Origin: Thioalkalivibrio thiocyanoxidans ARh2
GTDB taxonomy: Bacteria; Pseudomonadota; Gammaproteobacteria; Ectothiorhodospirales; Ectothiorhodospiraceae
DNA: 64,000 nt
Assembly (NCBI RefSeq): GCF_000385215.1
Contig: NZ_ARQK01000051.1
Coordinates: forward strand, 18,365 to 82,364
Direction: 5' to 3'
The notes below the pieces were generated by a model. It did no database searches, was not told the DNA's origin, and saw nothing but the letters and a program-made list of their open reading frames with translations. Shown here piece by piece: positions 8,718 to 17,343 of the stretch (within the stretch, counting starts at the first letter, position 1; the number at the start of each line of letters is the position of its first letter). The translations under genes were made by a program, and so were the position numbers.

Positions 8718-10034
8718 ATGGAAGCACGCATCATTCGCCGCAGTCTGGTGACGGTCGCGGTCGGCCTTGCGATGGGCACCGCCGGCGTTGCCAATGCCAC
8801 CAACGGCTACTTCTCGCACGGCTATGGCACCAAGGCCAAGGGCATGGGCGGGGTTGGCATGGCCATCTCCCAGGACGCCTACGCCCCCGGCATCAACCCC
8901 GCCGGTATCGCCGGGATGGAAACCCGCTTCGATGCGTCGGTCGCCTACTTCCGCCCGGAACGGTCATTCGAGGCGGGCATGCCCAGCAACCCAGGTGCAC
9001 CAGTCCCGATGGTGAATCCGGGGAGCGTGGATAGTGACAGTGAAAACTTCTTTATCCCTTCTCTGGCATTCGTCCAGCAGATCGATGAAACCCGGTCCTG
9101 GGGGCTCGCATTGCTCGGGAACGGGGGCATGAATACGGATTACCCGGCTTACGGTCGCGAGCAATGCGCAATGATGGGCCAAGGGAACCAGGGCGGAGCC
9201 TTTTGTGGCGGCACTGCCGGCGTGAACCTCGAGCAGCTTGCCATCATCCCGACCTATGCCCAGAAGTTCGCCGATGGTCGCGTGAGCGTTGGATTCAGCC
9301 CGATCATCAGCTATCAGCGTTTTAGCGCCGAGGGTTTGGATGCGTTCGATAATGAGATGGCGTCTGAAGACCCCGGGAATGTGACGAGTGGCCGTACGGA
9401 TTCGAGTTGGGGATACGGTGCGCAGATTGGCTTTCAGGCGGAACTGGCGGAGGGAGCGCGGGTCGGTGCGAGTTATCGTTCCAAGATTCGGGCTGGCGAC
9501 CTCGACCGATACTCCGGGTTGTTTGCCAATGGGGGTGAATTCGATATCCCGTCGACTTACGGTCTCGGTTTCTCGGTTGATGTGAGTCCTCGCGTTACGC
9601 TTTCCGCTGATTACCAGAAGATTCGGTACTCGGAAATCGATGCGATTGCGAACCCCAGCGCGAACTTTCTACAGGGCAACCGATTTGGTTCGGATGGCGG
9701 TCCGGGGTTTGGTTGGGACGACGTGAATATCTTCAAGTTCGGCGCCCAGATCGATGGGGGCAACGGCTGGACCTGGCGCGTTGGCTACAACCGTGGTGAA
9801 AACCCGATCAGCTCTGAGGATGTGATGTTGAATATCCTGGCTCCGGCCGTAATGACCGATCACTTCACTGCCGGTTTCACCCGCGAGTTCGGCCAGCACG
9901 AGATAAACTTCGCGGCGATGTATGCGCCGACACAACGGGTGCGTGGTCAGGACATTACGGGTATGGCGGGTCAGGACATCGAGATCGAGATGCGGCAGTA
10001 CGAGCTTGAGGTCGGGTACGCGTACCGCTTCTGA
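8718..10034 (+). CDS. outer-membrane transporter, FadL/OmpP1/TodX family
   Basis: A 438-residue protein with a Sec signal peptide (cleavage probably after G-V-A-N-A). The mature N-terminus A-T-N-G-Y-F-S-H-G-Y-G-T-K-A-K-G-M-G-G is typical of FadL-family plug regions, and N-P-A-G-I-A-G-M is the usual second motif. The rest is an alternating beta-barrel pattern ending in Y-A-Y-R-F with a terminal Phe. FadL proteins let hydrophobic compounds cross the outer membrane. In this sulfur-oxidation setting the cargo could be an organic sulfur compound or a fatty acid, but the sequence does not say. Codon use from 9000 on is slightly less GC-rich than in the neighbours. The preceding AAAGGAG supports the start. 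Confidence 0.85.
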   Translation: MEARIIRRSLVTVAVGLAMGTAGVANATNGYFSHGYGTKAKGMGGVGMAISQDAYAPGINPAGIAGMETRFDASVAYFRPERSFEAGMPSNPGAPVPMVNPGSVDSDSENFFIPSLAFVQQIDETRSWGLALLGNGGMNTDYPAYGREQCAMMGQGNQGGAFCGGTAGVNLEQLAIIPTYAQKFADGRVSVGFSPIISYQRFSAEGLDAFDNEMASEDPGNVTSGRTDSSWGYGAQIGFQAELAEGARVGASYRSKIRAGDLDRYSGLFANGGEFDIPSTYGLGFSVDVSPRVTLSADYQKIRYSEIDAIANPSANFLQGNRFGSDGGPGFGWDDVNIFKFGAQIDGGNGWTWRVGYNRGENPISSEDVMLNILAPAVMTDHFTAGFTREFGQHEINFAAMYAPTQRVRGQDITGMAGQDIEIEMRQYELEVGYAYRF

Positions 10035-10248
10035 TCGATTGCGCCCGGGCGGCCGTGAGTAGGCCGCACCGGTGCCCGGCGCGGGCTTCGGGGTGAGCTG
10101 CCGGCCCTGGATGAGGGGCCGGTGCCGCCAGGGAGGGCGGACGGTGCCGGACACCGGGACCCATCGGGGGGTGGGGCCCGGGCCCTTTCGTCGGAAGGCA
10201 TACTGATCGAGCCTGTGCTCGAGCAAGCAAAATCCAAAGGAGGATCCC

Positions 10249-11220
10249 ATGCGAGCAATCCACGCATTGCGCGGAATTATCCGCGTGCCTGCCGTTCTCG
10301 CGTTCTTCGGCGCGTGTCTGCTGACCCTGGGCACGGCCGCCACGGCGCTGGCGGACGATGTCTATCGGCCGCTGGTACTGGCCTACACCACGTCCGGCTC
10401 CGATGTCAGCGGTGAGGTGGAGGCGGTCCGCGAGCGACTCGAAGAAGCCGATTTCCAGACCCTGGGCGAATACCCGGTCAGCGACGATCGCCATGTGATC
10501 GTGGTCACCCACGACGACCTGCTGGCGGTGGCGGGCTCCCAGGACCGGGCAGCGTACATCGCACCCATCCGGGTGGCCGTGACTGCGACCAACGGCGAGG
10601 TTCAGGTCAGCTACAACAACCTCGAGTACTTCCGGCATGCCTACCGCATCGACGCCTCGGTGAGCGATGTCAGCGCGCGGCTGGCGGATGTGCTGGGTGA
10701 TGAACAGCACTTTGGGTCGGAAGACGGGATGACCCCGAGGGAACTGCAGCGCTATCGCTATACCTTCGGCATGGAGCGCTTCAACGCCCCGTATGACCTG
10801 GGTAGCCACGGCTCGCGGAGCGCCGCCCTGGAGGAGCTGGATGCCGGTCTGGGCGAGCGGCGTGGGGGCGTGTCGGAGATTTACCGGCTGGATATCCCGG
10901 GAACGGACGCTACGCTGATCGGCGTGGCGATCCGTGCCGATGACGGCGCCGAGGCCGAGGCCGCCGACCTCCATACCTTGGAGACGATCGACGTGCGCGA
11001 GCTTCGCCACACCGCCTATGTGCCGCAGGAGATCCTGGTGGAGGGGGGCGATATCGAGGCGCTGCACATGCGTTTTCGTGCGGCGCTGCACTGGCCGGAT
11101 CTGCGCATGCTCGGTGACCACAGCTTCATGCAGCTGCGCCGTGTCCCGGGGAGGCTGGAAGACACCCTGCGCGAGGTGGCCGGCTTTGAGGAGCCCGAAG
11201 ACGATGGCTTCGACTGGTAG
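10249..11220 (+). CDS. secreted protein of unknown function
   Basis: A 323-residue protein that I do not recognise. It has a Sec signal peptide ending in A-T-A-L-A, and the mature part has no further membrane helix and no cysteine. Two similar halves may exist: an early S-G-E-V-E-A-V-R-E-R-L-E-E-A-D-F stretch and a late R-L-E-D-T-L-R-E-V-A-G-F stretch. This somewhat recalls repeated DUF302-like beta domains, but that is a guess. AAAGGAGG before ATG 10249 gives a strong start. It follows the FadL-type porin by 214 bases and is closed by a terminator, so the two could serve one outer-membrane or periplasmic task. Confidence 0.65.
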   Translation: MRAIHALRGIIRVPAVLAFFGACLLTLGTAATALADDVYRPLVLAYTTSGSDVSGEVEAVRERLEEADFQTLGEYPVSDDRHVIVVTHDDLLAVAGSQDRAAYIAPIRVAVTATNGEVQVSYNNLEYFRHAYRIDASVSDVSARLADVLGDEQHFGSEDGMTPRELQRYRYTFGMERFNAPYDLGSHGSRSAALEELDAGLGERRGGVSEIYRLDIPGTDATLIGVAIRADDGAEAEAADLHTLETIDVRELRHTAYVPQEILVEGGDIEALHMRFRAALHWPDLRMLGDHSFMQLRRVPGRLEDTLREVAGFEEPEDDGFDW

Positions 11221-11278
11221 AAGCATAACGCCAGGGATGGCGAATGAACGCGGGCAATAGCCCCGGATTACGCTCAAG

Positions 11279-11303
11279 AACCCCGGTCCGCCGGGGTTTT
11301 TTT
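11279..11303 (+). terminator. intrinsic terminator
   Basis: AACCCCGG, loop TCCG, CCGGGGTT, then a run of T. It closes the porin / secreted protein unit. Confidence 0.9.
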
Positions 11304-11362
11304 ACGGCCGAGGGCTGGACTTGTTTATGCTCCCGGTTCATTCGCGGCAGGATGCACGCCCC

Positions 11363-11782
11363 ATGAAATCGATGAAGATCGCCAACATCGGCGAGATCCG
11401 TAACGAACTCAACAAGTACAAGAAGGGCAAGAAGCTCGATATCCACCAGTTCAACCAGGTCGCGCGCCTGGCCTGGCTGGGCAAGATCGTGATGCAGCCC
11501 CTGGATCTCGAGGACCCTGACTGCCAGTCCTTCCTGGTGTACATCCAGGAGCCGGAAGAGCTGGCCGCGCATTTTTTGAATACCGACCAGGAACTGACCG
11601 GCGGGATCCATATCATCGACGGCGAGCAGGCCATGGCCATGGTCGAGATCATGCGCGGGGGTGTCGAGGAACGTGCCAAGCTGTACGAAGACCTCTCGCG
11701 CAGCGACTTCTACTTCCGCTACTTCTACAAGCCCGGCAAGGACGACGAGAACCCGTCCGAGCAGGACAAACCCGAGGGCTGA
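11363..11782 (+). CDS. conserved-looking cytosolic protein, unknown function
   Basis: A 139-residue soluble protein. The N-terminus is Lys-rich (N-E-L-N-K-Y-K-K-G-K-K) and the C-terminus is acidic (G-K-D-D-E-N-P-S-E-Q-D). There is one cysteine (D-P-D-C-Q-S) and no motif I recognise. ATG 11363 is preferred; an upstream in-frame start at 11321 would add 14 residues. The stop is only 3 bases from the start of a lipoate-ligase-like gene, so the two are co-transcribed and may work together. Without a family match I assign no function. Confidence 0.65.
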   Translation: MKSMKIANIGEIRNELNKYKKGKKLDIHQFNQVARLAWLGKIVMQPLDLEDPDCQSFLVYIQEPEELAAHFLNTDQELTGGIHIIDGEQAMAMVEIMRGGVEERAKLYEDLSRSDFYFRYFYKPGKDDENPSEQDKPEG

Positions 11783-11785
11783 TTC

Positions 11786-12832
11786 TTGGTCGCATCCACG
11801 GTCACCCCGGAATGGATTGATGCCGGGGCCCGCTCCGCGGAAGAACTCCACACCCTGTATACCGGTCTGGCGAGCAGCACGCCGCCGGAGTCGCCGTTGC
11901 GCGTGCTGTGGGTGCACTCCCAAGAGCCGCACATCTCCGTGGGCGCCAGCCAGGACCCGGCCGTGGATCTGGACCTGGCCGCCTGCGAGGCCAATGGCGT
12001 GCCCGTGGTGCGCCGCCCGCTCGGGGGCGGCTCTGTCTGGGTGGATGCCGACCAGGCCTGCTTCTTCCTGGTGCAGCCCCGCCAGGTCCTCGCCCGTGGC
12101 CACCGCCACCTGTTCGCGCTGGGTCTGGGCATCGCGATGGATGTGCTGCGCGAGCTGGGGCTCGAAGGCGTCGAGGCGCGCGGCCAGGACGTCTGGGTGC
12201 AGGGACGCAAGATCATGGGCACCGGCGCGGCCACGCTGAACGAGGGTTGCGTGTTTGGTGCCAGCTTCCTGCGCCGCTTCCCGGTGGAACGCTTCCTCGC
12301 CTGCGTGCATGCCCCCAGCGACGGCTACCGTGAGTGGCTGCGCCCCGCACTGGAGGAGGGCATGACCGATTGTGCCGCACAGTGTCCCGAGGCGGCGCCG
12401 ACCCCGGAACGTCTGGAGGCCGCCCTGAGCGAGGTGCTGGAGCGCCGCTTCAGCACCCCCGCGCGGCGTTACCGTCCAAGTGCCGCGGACTACGACGAGT
12501 GGCTGGCGGCCGGGCGCGAGGAGCTCGCCGACCTGGCCGACAGCCAGGGCGGGCCGGCCATCCGCGACGGGATCCGCGTGAATCGCGAGAACCACGTATT
12601 CGAGACGCGCGGCCATTGCGGCCGCCTGCGCCTGCATATCACCGGAACCCACATTGCGCGGATCTGGTGCGAGGATCCGAGCGTGGATCGTGTGCTGCGC
12701 GAGACCCTGGTGGGCGAATCCCCGGAGCGCCTGCGCGTGCGCTCGCGCCTCAACGGCCAGCTCGACACGGTGATTGTCGACGAGGTCAGCGCGCGCATCG
12801 ACGGCCTCTACCGGGGGATCGCCGCCGCCTGA
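11786..12832 (+). CDS. second lipoate-protein ligase-like protein
   Basis: A 348-residue member of the biotin/lipoate ligase fold. The substrate-loop motif appears as R-R-P-L-G-G-G-S-V-W-V-D (about residues 74-85) and the catalytic Lys as Q-G-R-K-I-M-G-T-G-A (about 142). The canonical T/S before the Gly triplet is Leu here. The start is TTG at 11786, three bases after the previous stop, with GAGGG upstream; no ATG is available nearby. The C-terminal part of about 130 residues may be an accessory domain. It is only distantly similar to the sLpl at 5034. It could be a lipoate or octanoate ligase for a different carrier, or an amidotransferase. Confidence 0.78.
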   Translation: MVASTVTPEWIDAGARSAEELHTLYTGLASSTPPESPLRVLWVHSQEPHISVGASQDPAVDLDLAACEANGVPVVRRPLGGGSVWVDADQACFFLVQPRQVLARGHRHLFALGLGIAMDVLRELGLEGVEARGQDVWVQGRKIMGTGAATLNEGCVFGASFLRRFPVERFLACVHAPSDGYREWLRPALEEGMTDCAAQCPEAAPTPERLEAALSEVLERRFSTPARRYRPSAADYDEWLAAGREELADLADSQGGPAIRDGIRVNRENHVFETRGHCGRLRLHITGTHIARIWCEDPSVDRVLRETLVGESPERLRVRSRLNGQLDTVIVDEVSARIDGLYRGIAAA

Positions 12833-12884
12833 TCGCCGTGCGTGTGTAACCGGCCATCCCCCAACAGCTTTACGAGGCGAACCG

Positions 12885-13271
12885 ATGTCCGAACCGACCA
12901 TTCAGCGCCGGCTGGAAAAACGCCTGATCCTGATGAGCCGCGATCAGGCAATGATCGAGCAGATCGGCGCCGCACTGCCTGATGACTGGCACCTGCACCC
13001 GGTGACCGACCTAGAGGACCTGGGTGCCTGGAACGAGGTGCTGCTTTATCGTTTCCTGCTGCTGGACCTGGACGAGATCGAGGTGTTCGATCCGCTGGAC
13101 GTGATTCGCATCCTGCGCATGGAGTACCAGATCAACCTGCCCGTGTTCTGTTTTGGCGGGGACCAGGACATCCGCGACGAGATGCGTCTGGCGCGGGCCG
13201 ATCGCTTCTTCGAACGAGAGGAGATGGTCGAAAAGCTCCCCGAGTTCATCCGCATGTACGACTGGGGCTGA
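12885..13271 (+). CDS. degenerate response-regulator receiver-like protein
   Basis: A 128-residue single-domain protein with the alternating strand/helix order of a CheY-type receiver. The first strand is R-L-I-L-M-S-R-D-Q-A, with only one acid in place of the usual pair. The third strand L-L-L-D-L-D-E-I has an Asp at the phosphorylation position. The conserved switch Lys near R-A-D-R-F-F-E-R appears to be missing. No output domain follows. A GAGGCG ribosome site precedes ATG 12885. The domain may act as a protein-binding pseudo-receiver, and its partner is unknown. It may belong to the same transcript as the ligase-like gene 50 bases upstream. Confidence 0.6.
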   Translation: MSEPTIQRRLEKRLILMSRDQAMIEQIGAALPDDWHLHPVTDLEDLGAWNEVLLYRFLLLDLDEIEVFDPLDVIRILRMEYQINLPVFCFGGDQDIRDEMRLARADRFFEREEMVEKLPEFIRMYDWG

Positions 13272-13281
13272 GCGTCCCATC

Positions 13282-13320
13282 AAAAAGGCCCCGGGCGTCT
13301 GCCACGGGGCCTTTTTGTTT
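13282..13320 (+). terminator. terminator between convergent genes
   Basis: AAAAAGGCCCCG, an 11-base loop, CGGGGCCTTTTT. The A-run on the left makes it usable from both strands, serving the receiver-like gene (plus) and the small gene at 13365-13682 (minus). Confidence 0.88.
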
Positions 13321-13364
13321 CGCGGATCCGGCGTTCGTGCGGATCGCGGGGGCTTGGCGCGGCC

Positions 13365-13682
13365 TTAGCCGATCCAGGCGTGCTCCAGCACGTCGATACG
13401 GATCTTCTCGTGGTAGGTCTCGCCGTTGGCCTCGATCACCAGGTCGCCCATGCGGGTGCCGGCGGTGTCAAAGCTGAATTTGCAGTCGAAGGTGCCCGGC
13501 AGGGACACGCTGCTCTCGCACAGGGCTTCGCCTTCCACCGAGAACGTGCACTGGGCGGTGCCGGAGCCGTTCAGCAGGGCCTGCACCCGGAATTCCTCGT
13601 TGATCGGGCGCCGGTAGACCTCCGGGTCGCGATTCGGGTTGTACTGCAGGTTGTTCAGCTTGACGAGTTTGACAAGTTTCAT
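13365..13682 (-). CDS. small protein of unknown function
   Basis: A 105-residue protein starting M-K-L-V-K-L-V-K-L. AGAGGA lies nine bases ahead of the ATG at 13682. It has no signal peptide. Beta-strand-rich sequence with three cysteines (A-Q-C-T-F, A-L-C-E-S, F-D-C-K-F) suggests a small beta-sandwich. An upstream in-frame start at 13730 is less likely because it lacks a good ribosome site. I do not recognise the family. It is divergent from cbbQ with 245 bases between them, which would carry both promoters. Confidence 0.65.
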   Translation of the reverse strand: MKLVKLVKLNNLQYNPNRDPEVYRRPINEEFRVQALLNGSGTAQCTFSVEGEALCESSVSLPGTFDCKFSFDTAGTRMGDLVIEANGETYHEKIRIDVLEHAWIG

Positions 13683-13927
13683 ACCGGGTCCTCTATTGAC
13701 GCGCTGAATCCGATTTGCGGGCGCCTTCACCTGCCCGATCCCGCACCGGGAAGGGCGTTTGGTTCATGGAAGTGCGCAGGTTCGATAGAATATAAACAGC
13801 CAATGATACAACAAAGCCTGCGGGAACACGACGGGATGCCGAGGGGTATGCCGCCAGCCCGGCGGAGGGTAACGCCGCTCCCGCGCATACACCAGCCCCG
13901 GCCCCCGCGGTCGGCATCGGAGACCCC

Positions 13928-14788
13928 ATGAAGAACCTGATTAACCGTATCCGCGGTGTGGAACGCGACGTGATCGAGAAGCCCGGCGACGCGGGCGATG
14001 CCCCGTTCTACAAGGCCCAGGGCGACGAGATCGAGATCTTCCAGGCCGCGTACTCGAAGCGCCTGCCGGTGATGCTCAAGGGCCCGACCGGCTGCGGCAA
14101 GACCCGTTTTCTCGAACATGTCGCGCATACCCTGGGCCAGCCGCTGGTCACCGTCTCCTGCCACGAGGACCTGACCAGCTCCGACCTGGTCGGGCGCTTC
14201 CTGCTGGAGGGCGAGGAGACCGTCTGGCAGGACGGACCGCTGACCCGCTCGGTCAAGGAGGGCGCGATCTGCTACCTCGACGAGATCGTCGAGGCGCGTA
14301 CCGACACCACCGTGGTGATTCACCCGCTGACCGACCATCGCCGCCAGCTCCCGCTGGACAAGAAGTCCCAGATCATCGATGCGCACGAGGACTTCATGCT
14401 GGTGATCTCCTACAACCCGGGATATCAGACCGTGTTGAAGGACCTGAAGCCCTCGACCAAGCAGCGCTTTGTCGGTATCCACTTCGACTACCCGGCCGAA
14501 GATGTCGAGCGCGAGATCGTGGCCAAGGAATCCGGTGGCCTGGATGCCGATCGCGTGGAAAAACTGGTCGCGGCAGGACGCAAGGCACGTGCACTCAAGG
14601 ACCACGGACTGGAAGAGGCGACCTCTACCCGTGCGCTCGCCTATGCCGGCGAGCTGATGCAGGCAGGGCTGAGCCCGCGCGTGGCTTGCCGCGCCGCGAT
14701 GATCGCCCCGATCACCGATGACCCCGAGCTGATCCAGGCGCTGGAAGAGATCTTCGACGCCCACTTCCCCGAGTCCGAAGCCGCGTGA
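13928..14788 (+). CDS. cbbQ: MoxR-type AAA+ ATPase, CbbQ/NirQ/NorQ family
   Basis: A 286-residue AAA+ ATPase. Walker A is G-P-T-G-C-G-K-T (about residues 52-59), Walker B is I-C-Y-L-D-E-I-V-E, and the sensor region is V-I-S-Y-N-P-G-Y. With CbbO-type VWA proteins these ATPases form the activase that removes inhibitory sugar phosphates from RubisCO. NorQ/NirQ relatives instead mature nitric oxide reductase. The partner is 852 residues long, which fits CbbO better than NorD, and the organism is likely an autotroph, so CbbQ is favoured. The stop overlaps the next start by 4 bases. No RubisCO gene lies in the window. Confidence 0.82.
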   Translation: MKNLINRIRGVERDVIEKPGDAGDAPFYKAQGDEIEIFQAAYSKRLPVMLKGPTGCGKTRFLEHVAHTLGQPLVTVSCHEDLTSSDLVGRFLLEGEETVWQDGPLTRSVKEGAICYLDEIVEARTDTTVVIHPLTDHRRQLPLDKKSQIIDAHEDFMLVISYNPGYQTVLKDLKPSTKQRFVGIHFDYPAEDVEREIVAKESGGLDADRVEKLVAAGRKARALKDHGLEEATSTRALAYAGELMQAGLSPRVACRAAMIAPITDDPELIQALEEIFDAHFPESEAA

Positions 14789-17343
14789 GCGATCACGCCC
14801 GCAACAGCGGCGGGGCGAACACGGAAGCCGAAGACCTCGTCGAGATTGAGGAGGTCCTCCAGCACCTGGAGGACATCAGCTTCGTCGCCCACCGCGACAC
14901 CAAGGAGGCCCTCCCGGCCATTCGCGCGTTCGGTGCCGCCACCGCGCGGCGCTGGATCGAGACCGTGCGCGAGCTGTTCTTCCACGACCGCGAGGCCGGC
15001 AAGAGCTTCATGCGCAATTCCGCACGACTCGCGGAGCACATGCAGACAGTGGACCTGTGGCTGGAGCAGGCCGCCCGGTTCAAGCAGTGGGTCAACTCCG
15101 CCGATGCGCTGGAAGGCTTCATGGCCCAGGCCGATCGCGTGTATGACGCCTGGGGCGAGGCCGGCGAGCGCGAGTGGGCCGAGATCGGCCTGCGCTGGTG
15201 CGAACGCAGCCTGCCCGATGCCCGTGCCTACTTCGAGACGCCGTTCGACAAGCTCTCCGCCGGACGCGGCATCGAGGGCCTGCGCGCGCTGATCGAGCCG
15301 GCCGAGACACTGTTCGACGAACGCGGCCTGACGCTGGATGCCTATCTCGAGGGCGCGCCGATCGCCCGCAATCTGGTCGGCGACCAGGGCCTGCTGTCCT
15401 GGGCGCGGCGCGGCGCGGACCTGCTGAAGGCCGGGCGCTCGCGCGGCGAGGCCTACTTTCGCCTGGAGAGCGACGAGAGCCTGAAGCTGCTGCTGGAGGC
15501 GCTGCCGGGCTTTCGCCCGCGCATGCACGGGCGCTTCCTGCGCCTGGTGCTGCTGGCCTGGCTGGACGCCGACATCCCGCTGGCCGATTCCAGCTGGAAG
15601 CCGGGCGAGGGTCGCCCGATGCTCGAGACCGACGGCCGGCGGCTGTTTATGCCGGCGGTGATGGACTCGCGCGAGGAGGCGATGGTCGCCACCCAGCACG
15701 CGGCCGCGCATCTCGCCTTCGATACGTATGCGCACGCCGACGTCGAGCGCCTGTTCGAACGCGCCGGGGCCGAGCATCCGCCGCTGGACGACAAGTCACG
15801 CATCACCTGGCGCCCGCTGTTCGCACAGTTCGAGGCGCGCATGTTCCGCTTCCAGGTGCTGTTCGACCTGGCCGAGGACCTGCGCGTGAACGCGCGCTTG
15901 GCCCCGCGCATCCCGAACTTCCTGCCGCGCCTGGTGGCGCTGGCCGAGGTCCACGGGCGCCCGGAGGGCGCGGCCAGCGTCTACTACGACTTTGCACTGC
16001 GGGCCCACCAGGCGTTGTTGCGCGACGAGCCACAGGACCCGCGTCTGGCGCGCGTGCTGGAGCCGGACGCGGATATCGTCACCGCCTGGGCGGTCGGCGA
16101 GGAGCTCTTCGCCGACGACGCCTTTCCCGAGATCACCATCGAGGAACGCGCGGAGGCCTATCTGCCCGGGCTGTCGCTGAACCAGTCGCTGCCGGTGTAT
16201 CCGCAGCGGAAGCGCGATGGCAGCCTCGCCGACTTCCGCGACCACGAGGCGCACGACGAGCACCAGTTCGAGCGCGAGAAGCAGGAGGAACAGCCGCAGC
16301 AGGCCCCGGAGCAGGCGCAGAAGGACCCGGACGCCGACATCCAGACCCCGCAGCAGGAGACCTCCGGCACCGGCGGGCGTATCGGCACGGGCATCCCGCA
16401 GCCGGCGCAGGTGGCCAAGCGCGCCGCGCCCTACACCCCGAAGAAGGATGGCATCCCGTATCCCGAGTGGGACTACCGCGAGCAGCGCTACATCTCCGAC
16501 TGGGTGAACCTCTACGAGCGGGTGCTGGACGACGAAAACCCGGAACTCGCGGCCACGATCCTGTCGGAGAACGCCGATACCCTGAAACGCCTGACCCGCG
16601 GGCTCGAGATGCAGCGCCCGATGCGCCTGGCGCCGCAGCGCAAGCAGATGGACGGCGACGAGCTGGACACCGAGGCGGTGATCGATTTCATCGCCGACAA
16701 GAAGGCGGGGCTGTCGCCGAAGGCCTTCATCTACCGGCGCCGTGCGGTGCAGCACCGTGATACCGGCGTAATGATGCTGGCGGACATGTCCACCTCGATC
16801 ATGGCGCGCCACCCGGGCGGGCAGGGCAAGATCGTCGACCGCGTGCGCGAGGGGATGATGCTGTTCGCCGAGGCTATCGAGAAGGTCGGCGACCCCTACG
16901 CGATCTCCGGCTTCGCCTCCAAGCAGCGCGACCAGGTCAACTACTACTGGCTGAAGGACTTCAACGAGGACCTGAACGACACCGTCCGCGCCCGCATCGC
17001 CGGGGTCTCCGGGCGCCTGGCCTCGCGCATGGGCGCGGGCATCCGCCATTCGCTGGAGGCCTTCCGCCGTTGCTCGGCCCAGCGCCGGCTGCTGTTGATC
17101 CTGTCCGACGGCCGCCCGGCCGACTACGACGACGGCGGTGACCAGCGCTACTTGCACGAGGACACGCGCATGGCGATGAAGGAGGCGGTGGACGCCGGCG
17201 TGCACCCGTTCTGCATCACCCTGGACCCGTCCGGTTCGGAATACCTGCCGGCGATCTTCGGTCCCGGTCACTACACCATCATCGACCACGTGGACGAGCT
17301 GCCGCGCCGTCTGCCCGAGATCTACCTGAGGCTGCGACAGTGA
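14785..17343 (+). CDS. cbbO: VWA-domain protein, CbbO/NorD family
   Basis: An 852-residue protein. A long helical N-terminal half precedes a Gln/Glu-rich linker (about residues 495-530), and a C-terminal von Willebrand factor A domain follows. The MIDAS motif D-M-S-T-S is at about 666-670, and L-I-L-S-D-G-R-P contains the late Asp. In the CbbQO activase the ATPase hexamer carries one CbbO, whose VWA domain binds the RubisCO substrate. Translation is coupled to cbbQ by ATGA. The length fits CbbO (700-850) rather than NorD (about 600), but the distinction remains an inference without a RubisCO or norCB neighbour. Confidence 0.8.
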   Translation: MSDHARNSGGANTEAEDLVEIEEVLQHLEDISFVAHRDTKEALPAIRAFGAATARRWIETVRELFFHDREAGKSFMRNSARLAEHMQTVDLWLEQAARFKQWVNSADALEGFMAQADRVYDAWGEAGEREWAEIGLRWCERSLPDARAYFETPFDKLSAGRGIEGLRALIEPAETLFDERGLTLDAYLEGAPIARNLVGDQGLLSWARRGADLLKAGRSRGEAYFRLESDESLKLLLEALPGFRPRMHGRFLRLVLLAWLDADIPLADSSWKPGEGRPMLETDGRRLFMPAVMDSREEAMVATQHAAAHLAFDTYAHADVERLFERAGAEHPPLDDKSRITWRPLFAQFEARMFRFQVLFDLAEDLRVNARLAPRIPNFLPRLVALAEVHGRPEGAASVYYDFALRAHQALLRDEPQDPRLARVLEPDADIVTAWAVGEELFADDAFPEITIEERAEAYLPGLSLNQSLPVYPQRKRDGSLADFRDHEAHDEHQFEREKQEEQPQQAPEQAQKDPDADIQTPQQETSGTGGRIGTGIPQPAQVAKRAAPYTPKKDGIPYPEWDYREQRYISDWVNLYERVLDDENPELAATILSENADTLKRLTRGLEMQRPMRLAPQRKQMDGDELDTEAVIDFIADKKAGLSPKAFIYRRRAVQHRDTGVMMLADMSTSIMARHPGGQGKIVDRVREGMMLFAEAIEKVGDPYAISGFASKQRDQVNYYWLKDFNEDLNDTVRARIAGVSGRLASRMGAGIRHSLEAFRRCSAQRRLLLILSDGRPADYDDGGDQRYLHEDTRMAMKEAVDAGVHPFCITLDPSGSEYLPAIFGPGHYTIIDHVDELPRRLPEIYLRLRQ

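Noticed and set aside
13928..17343. norQ-norD for nitric oxide reductase maturation
   Set aside because: The VWA protein is much longer than usual NorD and no norCB is nearby. CbbQ-CbbO is favoured, though not proven.
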